A DNA stretch of 11,614 nucleotides from an uncultured Flavobacteriales bacterium (GCA_913009535.1 CAJVXR010000043.1:1-11614), one strand, 5' to 3'; positions 1 to 8,812 are shown, counted from the first letter of the stretch. Program-made: numbers and translations. The notes: generated from the sequence alone by a model not told the origin.

Positions 1-2314
1 TAATTTTATCTTCGGTCCAGTCATAGATCACTTTATCAATATCTTTTTGAATTTTGGTCTCAATTAACTCTACTATTTCAGCTTGAGATAAGTTATCCCA
101 ATCGTACTTTTTATTGACATTGATAAAAGTATTATTCCATTTAATAAATGGTCCAAACCTTCCTTTTCCTTTTTGAACAGGCAAATCGTTATAAGTTGCT
201 ATTGGAGCATCCGCTTTTTGTTTTTCTAGTATGAATTCAATGGATTCTTTTAAAGAAACTGATAAAGGTGCAATACCTTTAGGAAGAGAAATGAATTTAT
301 CACCATGTTTTACATATGGGCCAAACCTTCCATTATTTACATGAATTTCTTCATCTTCATAACTCCCCAACAATTTAGGAAGTTCAAATAAGTCTAATGC
401 TTCTTCTAGGGTTACAGAACTAAGTTGCATTTCTGGTGAAAGGCTAGCGAATAAAGGCTTTTCTTCATCTTCTACATTCCCAATTTGAACCATAGGTCCA
501 AATTTACCTAATCGAACACTTACATCTCTTTTAGTCTCAGGATGAATACCAAGTTTCCTTTGACCAGATTCCCTCTCCGCATTTTCTTTTACATCCAAAA
601 CCACAGGGTGAAAGTCTTTATAAAAAGACTTCATCATATCTTTCCACTCTTTTTTTCCATCAGCAATTTCATCAAAATTCTGCTCAACTTTAGCAGTAAA
701 GTTATAATCTAAAATATTTTCAAAATGCTCTACTAAAAAATCTGTCACAATAATACCTATATCAGTTGGGACTAATTTCCCTTTATCAGATCCATGTTTC
801 TCGCTTAAGTCTTTTTCTTGTACAGAATTATTAATAAGAGATATTTGTGAATAATTTCTGCTATTTCCCTCAACCATTCCTTTTTCAACATACCCTCTGT
901 TTTGTATTGTTGATATTGTTGGAGCATATGTAGATGGACGACCAATACCTAACTCCTCAAGTTTTTTAACAAGAGATGCTTCAGTATATCTGTAAGGAGG
1001 TCTAGAAAATCTTTGGGTAGCATTAATATAGTTATTTTCAAGTGACTGATTTATTGTTAGACTTGGTAATAAATCATCTTTTTCTTGATTTTCCTCATCT
1101 GTACTTTCCATGTATACTTTTAAAAACCCATCAAATTTAATTACCTCACCATTGGATACAAATAACTCTTGATGTTTATCAGATTGGATTTTAACATTTG
1201 TTCTTTCAAGGCTTGCATCTGACATTTGAGAAGAAATAGATCTTTTCCAGATCAAATCATATAACCTAGATTGATCTCTATCAATATTCACAGAGTTTAT
1301 TGAAAAATCAGTAGGTCTAATAGCTTCGTGAGCATCTTGAGCACCTTTTATTTTTCCTTTAAAAGTCCTTGGGTGTGAATATTTATCGCCGTATGAATCT
1401 ATGATTTCATTTTTAGCTCCTTCTTTAGCATCATTAGACAAATTAACACTATCAGTTCTCATGTAAGTTATTAATCCTGCTTCATAAAGTCTTTGAGCTA
1501 ATGTCATAGTTTTGGTAACAGAAAAATATAATTTTCTGGACGCCTCTTGTTGTAAAGTCGATGTAGTAAATGGTGGAGCTGGGGTTTTTTTAGTTGGTTT
1601 TTTTTCTAAGCTTTTAATAGAAAATTTAGAGTTAATATTTTTATTTAAGAAAACTAACGCATCCTCTTTTGAGTTAAATGACTTAGAAAGTCTAGCTTTA
1701 AATGGAGCACCATCTAAGGTCTCAAACTCACAGTCTATCTTGTAAGAAGAAACAGGGGTAAATCCTAATATTTCACGTTCCTTTTCAACAATTAATCGTA
1801 CAGAAACAGATTGAACTCTACCGGCAGACAAGCCACTTCTAATTTTTCTCCATAAAACAGGCGATAATTCATAACCAACTATTCTATCTAAAACTCTTCT
1901 CGCTTGTTGAGCATCTACCAAGTTATAGTCAATTTTTCTTGGATTATCTACAGCCTTTTTTATGGCTGTTTCTGTTATTTCATGAAAAACTATTCGTTTA
2001 GTACTATTTTCTTTTAGTTTAAGGGAATTAAAAAGGTGCCAAGCAATTGCCTCTCCTTCTCTGTCCTCATCACTAGCAAGCCAAACCATTTCTGACTTCT
2101 TAGCTAAGTCTCTTAAATTTTTAACAATAGCTTTTTTATCTTGAGAAACTTCATAGCTAGGAGTAAAATCTCCTTCGACATCAACACCTAATTCTTTAGA
2201 AGGTAAATCAGAAATATGACCAAAACTAGAAGCAACAACAAAATCTTTACCTAAAAATTTTTCTATTGTTTTTGCTTTTGCAGGGGACTCAACTATTACT
2301 AAATTCTTTGCCAT
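1..2314 (-). CDS. topA: DNA topoisomerase I (type IA), C-terminus cut by window edge
   Basis: TopA relaxes negative supercoils by cutting one strand through a phosphotyrosine link. I translated it by hand from ATG at 2312-2314; it stays open for 771 codons to the window edge. The N-terminus reads MAKNLVIVESPAKAKTIEKF, the start of the TOPRIM fold with its catalytic Glu, followed by the metal-binding DxD (D82, D84) in ASDEDREGEAIAWH. Further on are SAGRVQS (163-169), the catalytic tyrosine Y284 in LITYMRTDS, and AHEAIRPT (328-335). The C-terminal part has at least three GRFGP/GKFGP-type Topo_C repeats (around residues 590, 662 and 718) that lack the zinc-ribbon cysteines of E. coli TopA, as is usual in Bacteroidota. 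Family members there run to roughly 830 residues, so perhaps 60 are missing. It is divergent from miaB. Identity is very secure. Confidence 0.97.
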   Translation of the reverse strand, partial: MAKNLVIVESPAKAKTIEKFLGKDFVVASSFGHISDLPSKELGVDVEGDFTPSYEVSQDKKAIVKNLRDLAKKSEMVWLASDEDREGEAIAWHLFNSLKLKENSTKRIVFHEITETAIKKAVDNPRKIDYNLVDAQQARRVLDRIVGYELSPVLWRKIRSGLSAGRVQSVSVRLIVEKEREILGFTPVSSYKIDCEFETLDGAPFKARLSKSFNSKEDALVFLNKNINSKFSIKSLEKKPTKKTPAPPFTTSTLQQEASRKLYFSVTKTMTLAQRLYEAGLITYMRTDSVNLSNDAKEGAKNEIIDSYGDKYSHPRTFKGKIKGAQDAHEAIRPTDFSINSVNIDRDQSRLYDLIWKRSISSQMSDASLERTNVKIQSDKHQELFVSNGEVIKFDGFLKVYMESTDEENQEKDDLLPSLTINQSLENNYINATQRFSRPPYRYTEASLVKKLEELGIGRPSTYAPTISTIQNRGYVEKGMVEGNSRNYSQISLINNSVQEKDLSEKHGSDKGKLVPTDIGIIVTDFLVEHFENILDYNFTAKVEQNFDEIADGKKEWKDMMKSFYKDFHPVVLDVKENAERESGQRKLGIHPETKRDVSVRLGKFGPMVQIGNVEDEEKPLFASLSPEMQLSSVTLEEALDLFELPKLLGSYEDEEIHVNNGRFGPYVKHGDKFISLPKGIAPLSVSLKESIEFILEKQKADAPIATYNDLPVQKGKGRFGPFIKWNNTFINVNKKYDWDNLSQAEIVELIETKIQKDIDKVIYDWTEDKI

Positions 2315-2334
2315 ATTTATAAATTTAAGAAGTA

Positions 2335-2342
2335 CAAATGTA
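2335..2342 (-). promoter_or_regulatory. topA: Putative -7 box of the topA promoter
   Basis: On the minus strand this reads TACATTTG, a full match to the Bacteroidota -7 consensus TAnnTTTG. It lies 20 bp before the topA ATG, which would give a very short leader. I do not see a good TTTG at the -33 position, so only half of the promoter is supported. Confidence 0.45.
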
Positions 2343-2387
2343 GAAGAATTTTTTATATAAATATATTTTGAAAAATAAAAATTACTT

Positions 2388-2404
2388 GTCAATAGTTAAT
2401 TGAC
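2388..2404. repeat. Small inverted repeat in the topA-miaB intergenic region
   Basis: GTCAAT and ATTGAC are 6-bp arms around the 5-base centre AGTTA. The repeat sits upstream of both divergent genes. On the minus strand it contains AATTAACTATTG, which is also found directly at the putative -24 element before groES (6769-6780). It could be a protein-binding site, but short AT-rich inverted repeats also arise by chance. Confidence 0.3.
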
Positions 2405-2452
2405 CATGATAAATCGGCTAATTATTTAACTAATTAATATTTAATTTTTTAA

Positions 2453-2469
2453 TATGACAATTTGTCATA
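2453..2469. promoter_or_regulatory. Perfect 17-bp palindrome, candidate operator at the miaB promoter
   Basis: TATGACAA-T-TTGTCATA has 8-bp perfect arms around a single central base. It covers the TTTG (2461-2464) that serves as the -33 element of the miaB promoter, the place where a dimeric repressor or other regulator would act. No match to a named operator is claimed. It has no loop and no following T-run, so it is not a terminator. Confidence 0.5.
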
Positions 2470-2492
2470 AGATAAATTAAATAGTATATTTG
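2461..2492 (+). promoter_or_regulatory. miaB: Bacteroidota-type promoter of the miaB operon
   Basis: The -33 element TTTG (2461-2464) and the -7 element TATATTTG (2485-2492, a full TAnnTTTG match) are 20 bp apart, which is the normal spacing for the primary sigma factor of this phylum. Transcription would start near 2498 and leave a leader of about 25-30 bases before the GTG at 2525. It probably drives the five-gene run that ends with secG. Confidence 0.65.
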
Positions 2493-2523
2493 TAAACTAT
2501 ATAAATAGTAACATTTAATTATC

Positions 2524-2532
2524 TGTGGATAA
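2524..2532 (-). other. Perfect DnaA-box 9-mer over the miaB start codon
   Basis: The minus strand reads TTATCCACA, identical to the high-affinity DnaA box consensus. It is next to a very AT-rich 210-bp stretch. Only one box is seen and no dnaA or other origin-linked gene is in the window, so an isolated regulatory site or chance is more likely than an origin. Confidence 0.3.
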
Positions 2533-3970
2533 ATTATTAGAAGAAAAAAGACAAGGTGAGGTTCTAAATACTAAGAAGGTAATTAAGAACGATAAGAAAT
2601 TATATATAGAAAGTTTTGGATGTGCAATGAATTTTAGTGATAGCGAAATTGTAGCTTCAATACTATCTGAAAAAGGATATAATACCACAGATACAATTGA
2701 AGAGGCTGAATTAATACTTGTAAATACTTGCTCTATTAGAGATAAAGCTGAGCAAACTGTTAGAAAAAGACTTGAAAAATATAATTCTTTAAAAAAAAAT
2801 AACCCTAAAATGAAAGTGGGGGTCTTGGGCTGTATGGCTGAAAGATTAAAACATAAGTTTTTAGAAGAGGAAAAAATTGTAGATCTAGTTGTAGGACCTG
2901 ATGCCTATAAAGACTTACCTAATTTATTGGAAGAAGTTGATACTGGAAGGAATGCAATAAATGTTCTTTTATCCAAAGATGAGACTTACGGAGACATAAG
3001 TCCAGTAAGACTAAACTCAAATGGAGTTTCTGCATTTATCTCAATAACACGAGGCTGTGATAATATGTGTACATTTTGCGTAGTTCCTTTTACTAGAGGT
3101 AGAGAAAGAAGCAGAGATCCGCAGAGTATAATAGACGAATTAAATGATTTAGCAGCAAAAGGGTTTAAAGAAATAACTCTTTTAGGGCAAAATGTAGATA
3201 GCTACCTTTGGTATGGAGGGGGTATGAAAAAAGATTTTACCAAAGCTTCTGAAATACAAAAAGTAAGCTCAATAGGTTTTGCAAAACTATTAGAATTATG
3301 TGCAATCACACAGCCAAAAATTAGAATAAGGTTCTCTACTTCTAATCCCCAAGATATGTCTTTAGATGTTATTAGCTTGATGGCGAAATACGACAACATA
3401 TGTAACCACATTCACCTGCCTGTACAAAGCGGAAGTAATTCTGTATTAAAAGCAATGAATAGGCAGCACTCAAGAGAAGAATATTTAAACTTAGTCAAAA
3501 ACATAAAAAAATTAATTCCAGACTGTGCCATAAGTCATGATATGATAGTGGGTTTCCCGAATGAATCCGACGAGGATCATAATGATACGGTATCACTAAT
3601 GAAAGAGGTTGTTTATTCTTTTGGCTTTATGTATAAATATTCGGAAAGACCAGGCACCTTAGCAGAAAGAAAATTAGAAGACAATGTTGAGGAAAAAGTA
3701 AAAAAACAAAGATTACAAGAGATTGTAGATCTTCAACAAATACATAGCCTTAAGAGAACTAAAGAGTTTTTAAATAAAAAGGTTGAGGTATTAATTGAAA
3801 GACAATCTAAAAAATCAGACAAACAATGGGCGGGGAAAACAGAACATAATAAAGTTGTAGTATTTCCTAAAGAAAATTATAAAATTGGAGATTTTGTAAA
3901 TGTAATTACTACAAACTGTACAAGCGCTACATTAATAGGTAAAGCAATTGAATTTTCAAAAAACAATTAG
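2525..3970 (+). CDS. miaB: tRNA-2-methylthio-N6-isopentenyladenosine37 methylthiotransferase MiaB
   Basis: MiaB is a radical-SAM enzyme that adds a methylthio group to i6A37 of tRNAs reading UNN codons. The 481-residue product has the full family layout. The UPF0004 domain carries the three auxiliary-cluster cysteines C33, C69 and C103. The radical-SAM core has the CxxxCxxC motif (C178, C182, C185) followed by RGRERSR. A C-terminal TRAM RNA-binding domain covers roughly residues 410-476. An insert near residues 229-249 (WYGGGMKKDF) looks typical of Bacteroidota members. The start is GTG: an in-frame TAA at 2516-2518 excludes anything further upstream, the next ATG would remove the first conserved cysteine, and the N-terminus from GTG fits the family. 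It is the first gene of the operon, with 2 bp before the next start. Identity is very secure. Confidence 0.96.
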   Translation: MDKLLEEKRQGEVLNTKKVIKNDKKLYIESFGCAMNFSDSEIVASILSEKGYNTTDTIEEAELILVNTCSIRDKAEQTVRKRLEKYNSLKKNNPKMKVGVLGCMAERLKHKFLEEEKIVDLVVGPDAYKDLPNLLEEVDTGRNAINVLLSKDETYGDISPVRLNSNGVSAFISITRGCDNMCTFCVVPFTRGRERSRDPQSIIDELNDLAAKGFKEITLLGQNVDSYLWYGGGMKKDFTKASEIQKVSSIGFAKLLELCAITQPKIRIRFSTSNPQDMSLDVISLMAKYDNICNHIHLPVQSGSNSVLKAMNRQHSREEYLNLVKNIKKLIPDCAISHDMIVGFPNESDEDHNDTVSLMKEVVYSFGFMYKYSERPGTLAERKLEDNVEEKVKKQRLQEIVDLQQIHSLKRTKEFLNKKVEVLIERQSKKSDKQWAGKTEHNKVVVFPKENYKIGDFVNVITTNCTSATLIGKAIEFSKNN

Positions 3971-3972
3971 AT

Positions 3973-5217
3973 ATGGAATCAATTCAGGCAATAAAACAGA
4001 GATTTGGAATAATTGGTAACGATCCAATTTTAAACAGAGCACTTGAAAAAGCTCTAAAGGTCGCACCCACAGATATTTCAGTTTTAGTAACTGGTGAAAG
4101 TGGGGTTGGAAAAGAGAGTATTCCAAAAATAACACATCAGTTTTCTCACAGAAAACATGCCAAATATATTGCTGTAAATTGTGGTGCAATTCCGGAAGGA
4201 ACTATTGATAGTGAATTGTTTGGCCATGAAAAAGGTGCTTTTACAGGTGCTACAAGTGAAAGAAAAGGATATTTTGAAGTAGCTGATGGCGGTACAATTT
4301 TTTTAGATGAAGTTGGTGAACTTCCTCTTACAACTCAAGTACGTTTGTTACGAGTTTTAGAAAATGGAGAATTTATAAAAGTAGGTTCTAGTAAGGTTCA
4401 AAAGACTAATATTAGAATTGTTGCAGCTACAAACCTTGATATGTACGAGGCTATTAAAGAAAATAAATTTAGAGAAGATTTATATTACAGACTAAGTACA
4501 GTAGAAATAAAACTACCCGCCCTAAGAGACAGAAAAGAAGATATCCACTTGCTTTTCAGAAAGTTTTCAAGTGATTTTGCATTAAAATATAAAATGCCGT
4601 CTATTAGAATTGAGGAAGCTGCATTAGAAGTTTTAATAAACTACCCATGGAATGGTAATATAAGACAACTTAAAAATGTAGCTGAACAAATATCTGTTTT
4701 GGAGCGTGAAAGAAATATTGATAAAATTACATTAATAAATTATTTACCAAATAGTCAAAAATCAAATTTACCAGCACTAATAAAAAAGAAACAAAGCACA
4801 AGTGATTTTAGTAATGAACGTGAAATATTATACAAGGTCTTGTTTGATATGAAAAACGATTTAAATGATTTGAAAAAACTAACTATGGAGCTCATGAAAA
4901 ATGATAACATGTCAGAGTTTCAAAAAAATAATGAAAACCTAATTCAAAAAATTTACGAGGAAAGAAAAGAAAGTGAAACCCATCAAACAATTAACGTTAA
5001 GAACAATAACTCAAAAGAGATTGAGGTTGTTAAGGATAATAATTATCAATATGTGCAAGAATTAAATTCATCAGAAACATTATCTTTACATGAGAAGGAG
5101 TTAGAGCTTATCAAAAAATCACTTGAACGACATGATGGAAAGAGGAAATTAGCTGCTGAAGAACTCGGAATTAGTGAAAGAACTTTATATAGAAAAATTA
5201 AACAATTTGATTTATAA
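3973..5217 (+). CDS. Sigma-54 interaction-domain transcriptional activator without receiver domain
   Basis: This is a bacterial enhancer-binding protein that uses ATP to open promoters bound by RNA polymerase with sigma-54 (RpoN). The 414-residue product starts almost directly with the AAA+ domain. Walker A is GESGVGKE (41-48). The sigma-54 contact loop GAFTGA (88-93) is intact. Walker B is GGTIFLDEV with D112 and E113. The arginine-finger region is FREDLYYRL, and the sensor II region reads WNGNIRQLKN, where most relatives have WPGN. After a Lys/Asn/Glu-rich, probably coiled linker (about 260-370) comes a Fis-type helix-turn-helix ending in LGISERTLYRKIKQFDL. There is no phosphoreceiver, GAF or PAS domain, so the input signal is unknown; the linker or expression level could supply it. 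It is 2 bp after miaB and 9 bp before lptE. Flavobacteria keep this gene at this place; its targets cannot be read from the gene itself. Confidence 0.92.
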   Translation: MESIQAIKQRFGIIGNDPILNRALEKALKVAPTDISVLVTGESGVGKESIPKITHQFSHRKHAKYIAVNCGAIPEGTIDSELFGHEKGAFTGATSERKGYFEVADGGTIFLDEVGELPLTTQVRLLRVLENGEFIKVGSSKVQKTNIRIVAATNLDMYEAIKENKFREDLYYRLSTVEIKLPALRDRKEDIHLLFRKFSSDFALKYKMPSIRIEEAALEVLINYPWNGNIRQLKNVAEQISVLERERNIDKITLINYLPNSQKSNLPALIKKKQSTSDFSNEREILYKVLFDMKNDLNDLKKLTMELMKNDNMSEFQKNNENLIQKIYEERKESETHQTINVKNNNSKEIEVVKDNNYQYVQELNSSETLSLHEKELELIKKSLERHDGKRKLAAEELGISERTLYRKIKQFDL

Positions 5218-5226
5218 CTGATTTAA

Positions 5227-5736
5227 ATGAAGCCAATAAAATTAATAAGTTTATTTTTTTGTTGCTGTCTGTTTTTAGGATGCAGTATTAAGTATTCCTT
5301 AACTGGAGCCTCTATATCTCCTGAAACAAACTCTTTCCAAGTCAATTACTTTCAAAATACTGCTGCCCTAATAGAGCCAGGAATTGAAAGAGATTTCACA
5401 AATAGTTTAATAGATTTGTTGATTAACCAAACCAGTCTTGATTTAGTTAAATCTAATGCAGATTTGATTTATGAAGGTGAAATAACGGAATATAGAATAT
5501 CACCAACAACTGCAACTGCTAATAATACAGCTGCTCAAAATAGATTAACAATATCTGTTAATGTCAGGTTTTATGATAAAAATGATGAAGAAGCAGATTT
5601 CGAAAAAAGATTTTCATTCTATTTCGACTATGCTGGAAGCTCTCAACTTATTGGATCCCAAAAAGATTCTGCTGTTGAAGAAATATTTGAAAGAATCACA
5701 CAAGATGTTTTTAATGCATCACTAGCTAAATGGTAA
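5227..5736 (+). CDS. lptE: LPS-assembly lipoprotein LptE, Bacteroidota type
   Basis: LptE plugs the LptD barrel and helps insert lipopolysaccharide into the outer leaflet. The 169-residue product has a lipoprotein signal: MKPIK, a hydrophobic stretch with the unusual run CCC (12-14), then FLGC with the lipidated cysteine at 19. Phe at -3 departs slightly from the usual Leu/Val/Ile. The mature part starts with the family hallmark YSLTGASISPETNSFQVNYF, continues with DLIYEGEITEYRISP and NRLTISVNVRF, and ends FNASLAKW, all matching Bacteroidota LptE. LptD is not in the window. It lies inside the operon, 9 bp after the activator and 13 bp before the next gene. Identity rests on recognition of the family pattern and on context. 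Confidence 0.88.
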   Translation: MKPIKLISLFFCCCLFLGCSIKYSLTGASISPETNSFQVNYFQNTAALIEPGIERDFTNSLIDLLINQTSLDLVKSNADLIYEGEITEYRISPTTATANNTAAQNRLTISVNVRFYDKNDEEADFEKRFSFYFDYAGSSQLIGSQKDSAVEEIFERITQDVFNASLAKW

Positions 5737-5749
5737 ATATTATATAACT

Positions 5750-6382
5750 ATGGAATTTACTAAAATACTCAAGAATCCAAATAAAATAAGTAAAAAACAA
5801 ATAAGCTATTTAAAATCAATTATTGACGAATTCCCGTATTTGCAGTCTTCAAGAGCTGTTTACCTCAAGGCATTAAAGCAAAACAACAGCTTTAAGTTTC
5901 ATAGTGAATTAAAAATTACTGCTGCTTATTCATCGGAGCGAAATGTTTTGTTTGATTTTATAAACAGTGAAGAAGCTATTGATGATAAAAAAAATATAAT
6001 TACTAAGGAATCTATAATCAATACCGAAACAGTAATTGATGAAAAAAAATCTTTTTTAGAATGGCTAAATGTTTCCAACTTTAAACCAATAAACAGGTCC
6101 TTGTCAGTAGAAGAAAAGAGTAGCACAACGATAATTGATAAATTTATCGAAACTAATCCAAAGATAAATTTCACCAACAAAGAAGAAAATACTGAAATTG
6201 ATTATGAATCTTCAAGTATATTTAAAGAGGATGCTTTAATGACTGAGACTTTAGCTAAAATATATATGAGTCAACAAAATTTTGATAAAGCTATAGAATC
6301 TTATAAGATCTTAAGTTTGAAATATCCAGAAAAAAGTAGTTTCTTTGCTGACCAAATAAAAAAGATTAAAAACAAAAAATAA
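5750..6382 (+). CDS. Uncharacterised protein with C-terminal TPR-like repeat
   Basis: This 210-residue protein is soluble, with no signal peptide or membrane segment. Three parts can be seen. The N-terminal helical region (about 1-75) contains FPYLQSSRAVYLKALK and ITAAYSSERNVLFDFI. The middle (about 76-160) is polar and Lys/Glu/Ser-rich, and includes the island IIDKFIETNPKI. The C-terminal helical pair TLAKIYMSQQNFDKAIESYK followed by KYPEKSSFFADQI is a tetratricopeptide-like unit (165-196). Flavobacteria carry a homologue between lptE and secG, so it is a conserved family of unknown function rather than a spurious frame. A scaffold or adaptor role is plausible from the TPR, and placement beside lptE and secG hints at envelope or secretion work, but this is inference. 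Confidence 0.8.
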   Translation: MEFTKILKNPNKISKKQISYLKSIIDEFPYLQSSRAVYLKALKQNNSFKFHSELKITAAYSSERNVLFDFINSEEAIDDKKNIITKESIINTETVIDEKKSFLEWLNVSNFKPINRSLSVEEKSSTTIIDKFIETNPKINFTNKEENTEIDYESSSIFKEDALMTETLAKIYMSQQNFDKAIESYKILSLKYPEKSSFFADQIKKIKNKK

Positions 6383-6388
6383 TTTAAC

Positions 6389-6730
6389 ATGGGTTCTTTC
6401 TCAATATTCTTAGTTCTTATAGTATTAGTAGCTTTTTTACTTGTAGTTGTAATTATGGTTCAAAACCCTAAGGGTGGAGGTCTTTCTTCTTCTTTTGGAG
6501 GAGGTGGTACTCAACAACTAGGTGGAGTTAAAAAAACTACAGATTTTCTTGACAAAAGTACATGGGCATTAGCGGTTATGTTAGTGTTATTAATTCTAGC
6601 TTCAAACTTTGCAATCGACAATTCTAATGAAAATCTAGAATCAAAAGCATTAAATACAGATGAGATAGAAACTCAAGCATTACCTTTTGATAATTCACAA
6701 CAAACTACCCTTCCTGTAGAAGAAAATTAA
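6389..6730 (+). CDS. secG: Preprotein translocase subunit SecG
   Basis: SecG is the small accessory subunit of the SecYEG inner-membrane channel and eases SecA-driven export. The 113-residue product has the expected two membrane spans (about 5-24 and 58-75). The conserved linker VQNPKGGGLSSSFGGGGTQQ lies between them and is followed by TTDFLDKSTW, which is strongly conserved in SecG. A hydrophilic acidic/Gln-rich tail of about 35 residues follows; tails of this kind are common in Bacteroidota. It starts 6 bp after the TPR-like gene and ends the tightly spaced operon; no clear terminator follows, so read-through into groES is possible. Confidence 0.94.
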   Translation: MGSFSIFLVLIVLVAFLLVVVIMVQNPKGGGLSSSFGGGGTQQLGGVKKTTDFLDKSTWALAVMLVLLILASNFAIDNSNENLESKALNTDEIETQALPFDNSQQTTLPVEEN

Positions 6731-6777
6731 TTTTTTATAGTACATCTTTCACATGCAAGTTTGTCAGTAATTAACTA

Positions 6778-6794
6778 TTGGCACAATTTATGTT
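6778..6794 (+). promoter_or_regulatory. groES: Sigma-54-like (-24/-12) promoter of groESL
   Basis: TTGGCAC (6778-6784) matches the -24 element fully. Twelve bases after the first G of GG there is a G at 6792 within ATGTT, where the consensus -12 element is TTGCW. The -24 half and the spacing are therefore exact, while the -12 half is degenerate (T instead of C). Transcription would start near 6805 and give a leader of about 22 bases. No TAnnTTTG box stands at the right distance from the only TTTG (6760-6763), and there is no CIRCE repeat. The sigma-54 activator gene at 3973-5217 is close by. Confidence 0.5.
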
Positions 6795-6826
6795 TTTAAA
6801 TAACTAAATTATAAATATATATAACA

Positions 6827-7102
6827 ATGGGATTAAATATCAAACCTCTAGCAGATAGAGTTCTAATTGAACCTTTAGAAGCAGAAACAAAAACAGCCTC
6901 AGGACTAATTATTCCTGATACAGCTAAAGAAAAACCACAAAAAGGTGTAATACAGGCAGTTGGAAATGGAACAAAAGATAATAAAATGACCGTTAAAGTG
7001 GGTGATACTGTCTTATACGGAAAGTATGCTGGTACTGAATTAAAGTTAGATGGCAAAGATTATTTAATAATGTCAGAGACAGATATTTTAGCAATTGTTT
7101 AA
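6827..7102 (+). CDS. groES: Co-chaperonin GroES
   Basis: GroES is the heptameric lid that caps the GroEL ring and encloses the substrate in the cytoplasm. The 91-residue product is of normal length. It begins with the conserved [14 protein letters not shown], continues through the mobile loop that contacts GroEL (about 18-34, with the hydrophobic SGLIIP), then has the [13 protein letters not shown] strand region and ends SETDILAIV. The ATG at 6827 is the only start that fits the family. It stands 96 bp after secG, behind a possible sigma-54 promoter, and 20 bp before groEL, with which it forms the usual two-gene unit. Confidence 0.97.
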   Translation: MGLNIKPLADRVLIEPLEAETKTASGLIIPDTAKEKPQKGVIQAVGNGTKDNKMTVKVGDTVLYGKYAGTELKLDGKDYLIMSETDILAIV

Positions 7103-7107
7103 CCTAG

Positions 7108-8757
<1,650 letters not shown>

Positions 8758-8776
8758 TTATATTATTTAATATTAT
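8758..8776 (+). repeat. 19-bp direct repeat, copy 1
   Basis: TTATATTATTTAATATTAT begins at the first base after the groEL stop codon and is identical to 8863-8881. It is made only of A and T, so part of the match may reflect low complexity. Confidence 0.6.
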
Positions 8777-8812
8777 AAAAAAAGGCAATCAATAATTGAT
8801 TGCCTTTTTTTT
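8777..8812. terminator. Bidirectional rho-independent terminator
   Basis: The stem GGCAATCA / TGATTGCC (8784-8791 and 8797-8804) closes the loop ATAAT. It is preceded by seven A and followed by eight T, so it works as a hairpin plus U-tract on either strand. It ends groEL on the plus strand and the metalloprotease gene on the minus strand, where it lies about 55 bp after the stop codon. Confidence 0.92.

Noticed and set aside
1512..1745. Plus-strand open frame of 77 codons
   Set aside because: It lies wholly antisense inside topA, whose frame is continuous and has conserved motifs across this stretch.
2315..2532. Chromosomal replication origin
   Set aside because: The region is AT-rich and has one perfect DnaA box, but no box cluster and no origin-linked gene; topA and miaB are not typical origin neighbours.
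6723..6734. Palindrome AAAATTAATTTT at the secG stop followed by T residues, as a terminator
   Set aside because: It has no GC pairs and no room for a loop, so it cannot form a stable hairpin.
6731..6826. CIRCE element (HrcA operator) before groES
   Set aside because: Neither TTAGCACTC nor GAGTGCTAA, nor a recognisable 9-9-9 inverted repeat, is present in the gap.
6796..7056. Minus-strand open frame of 86 codons opposite groES
   Set aside because: It is the antisense shadow of the conserved groES frame, with no family resemblance.
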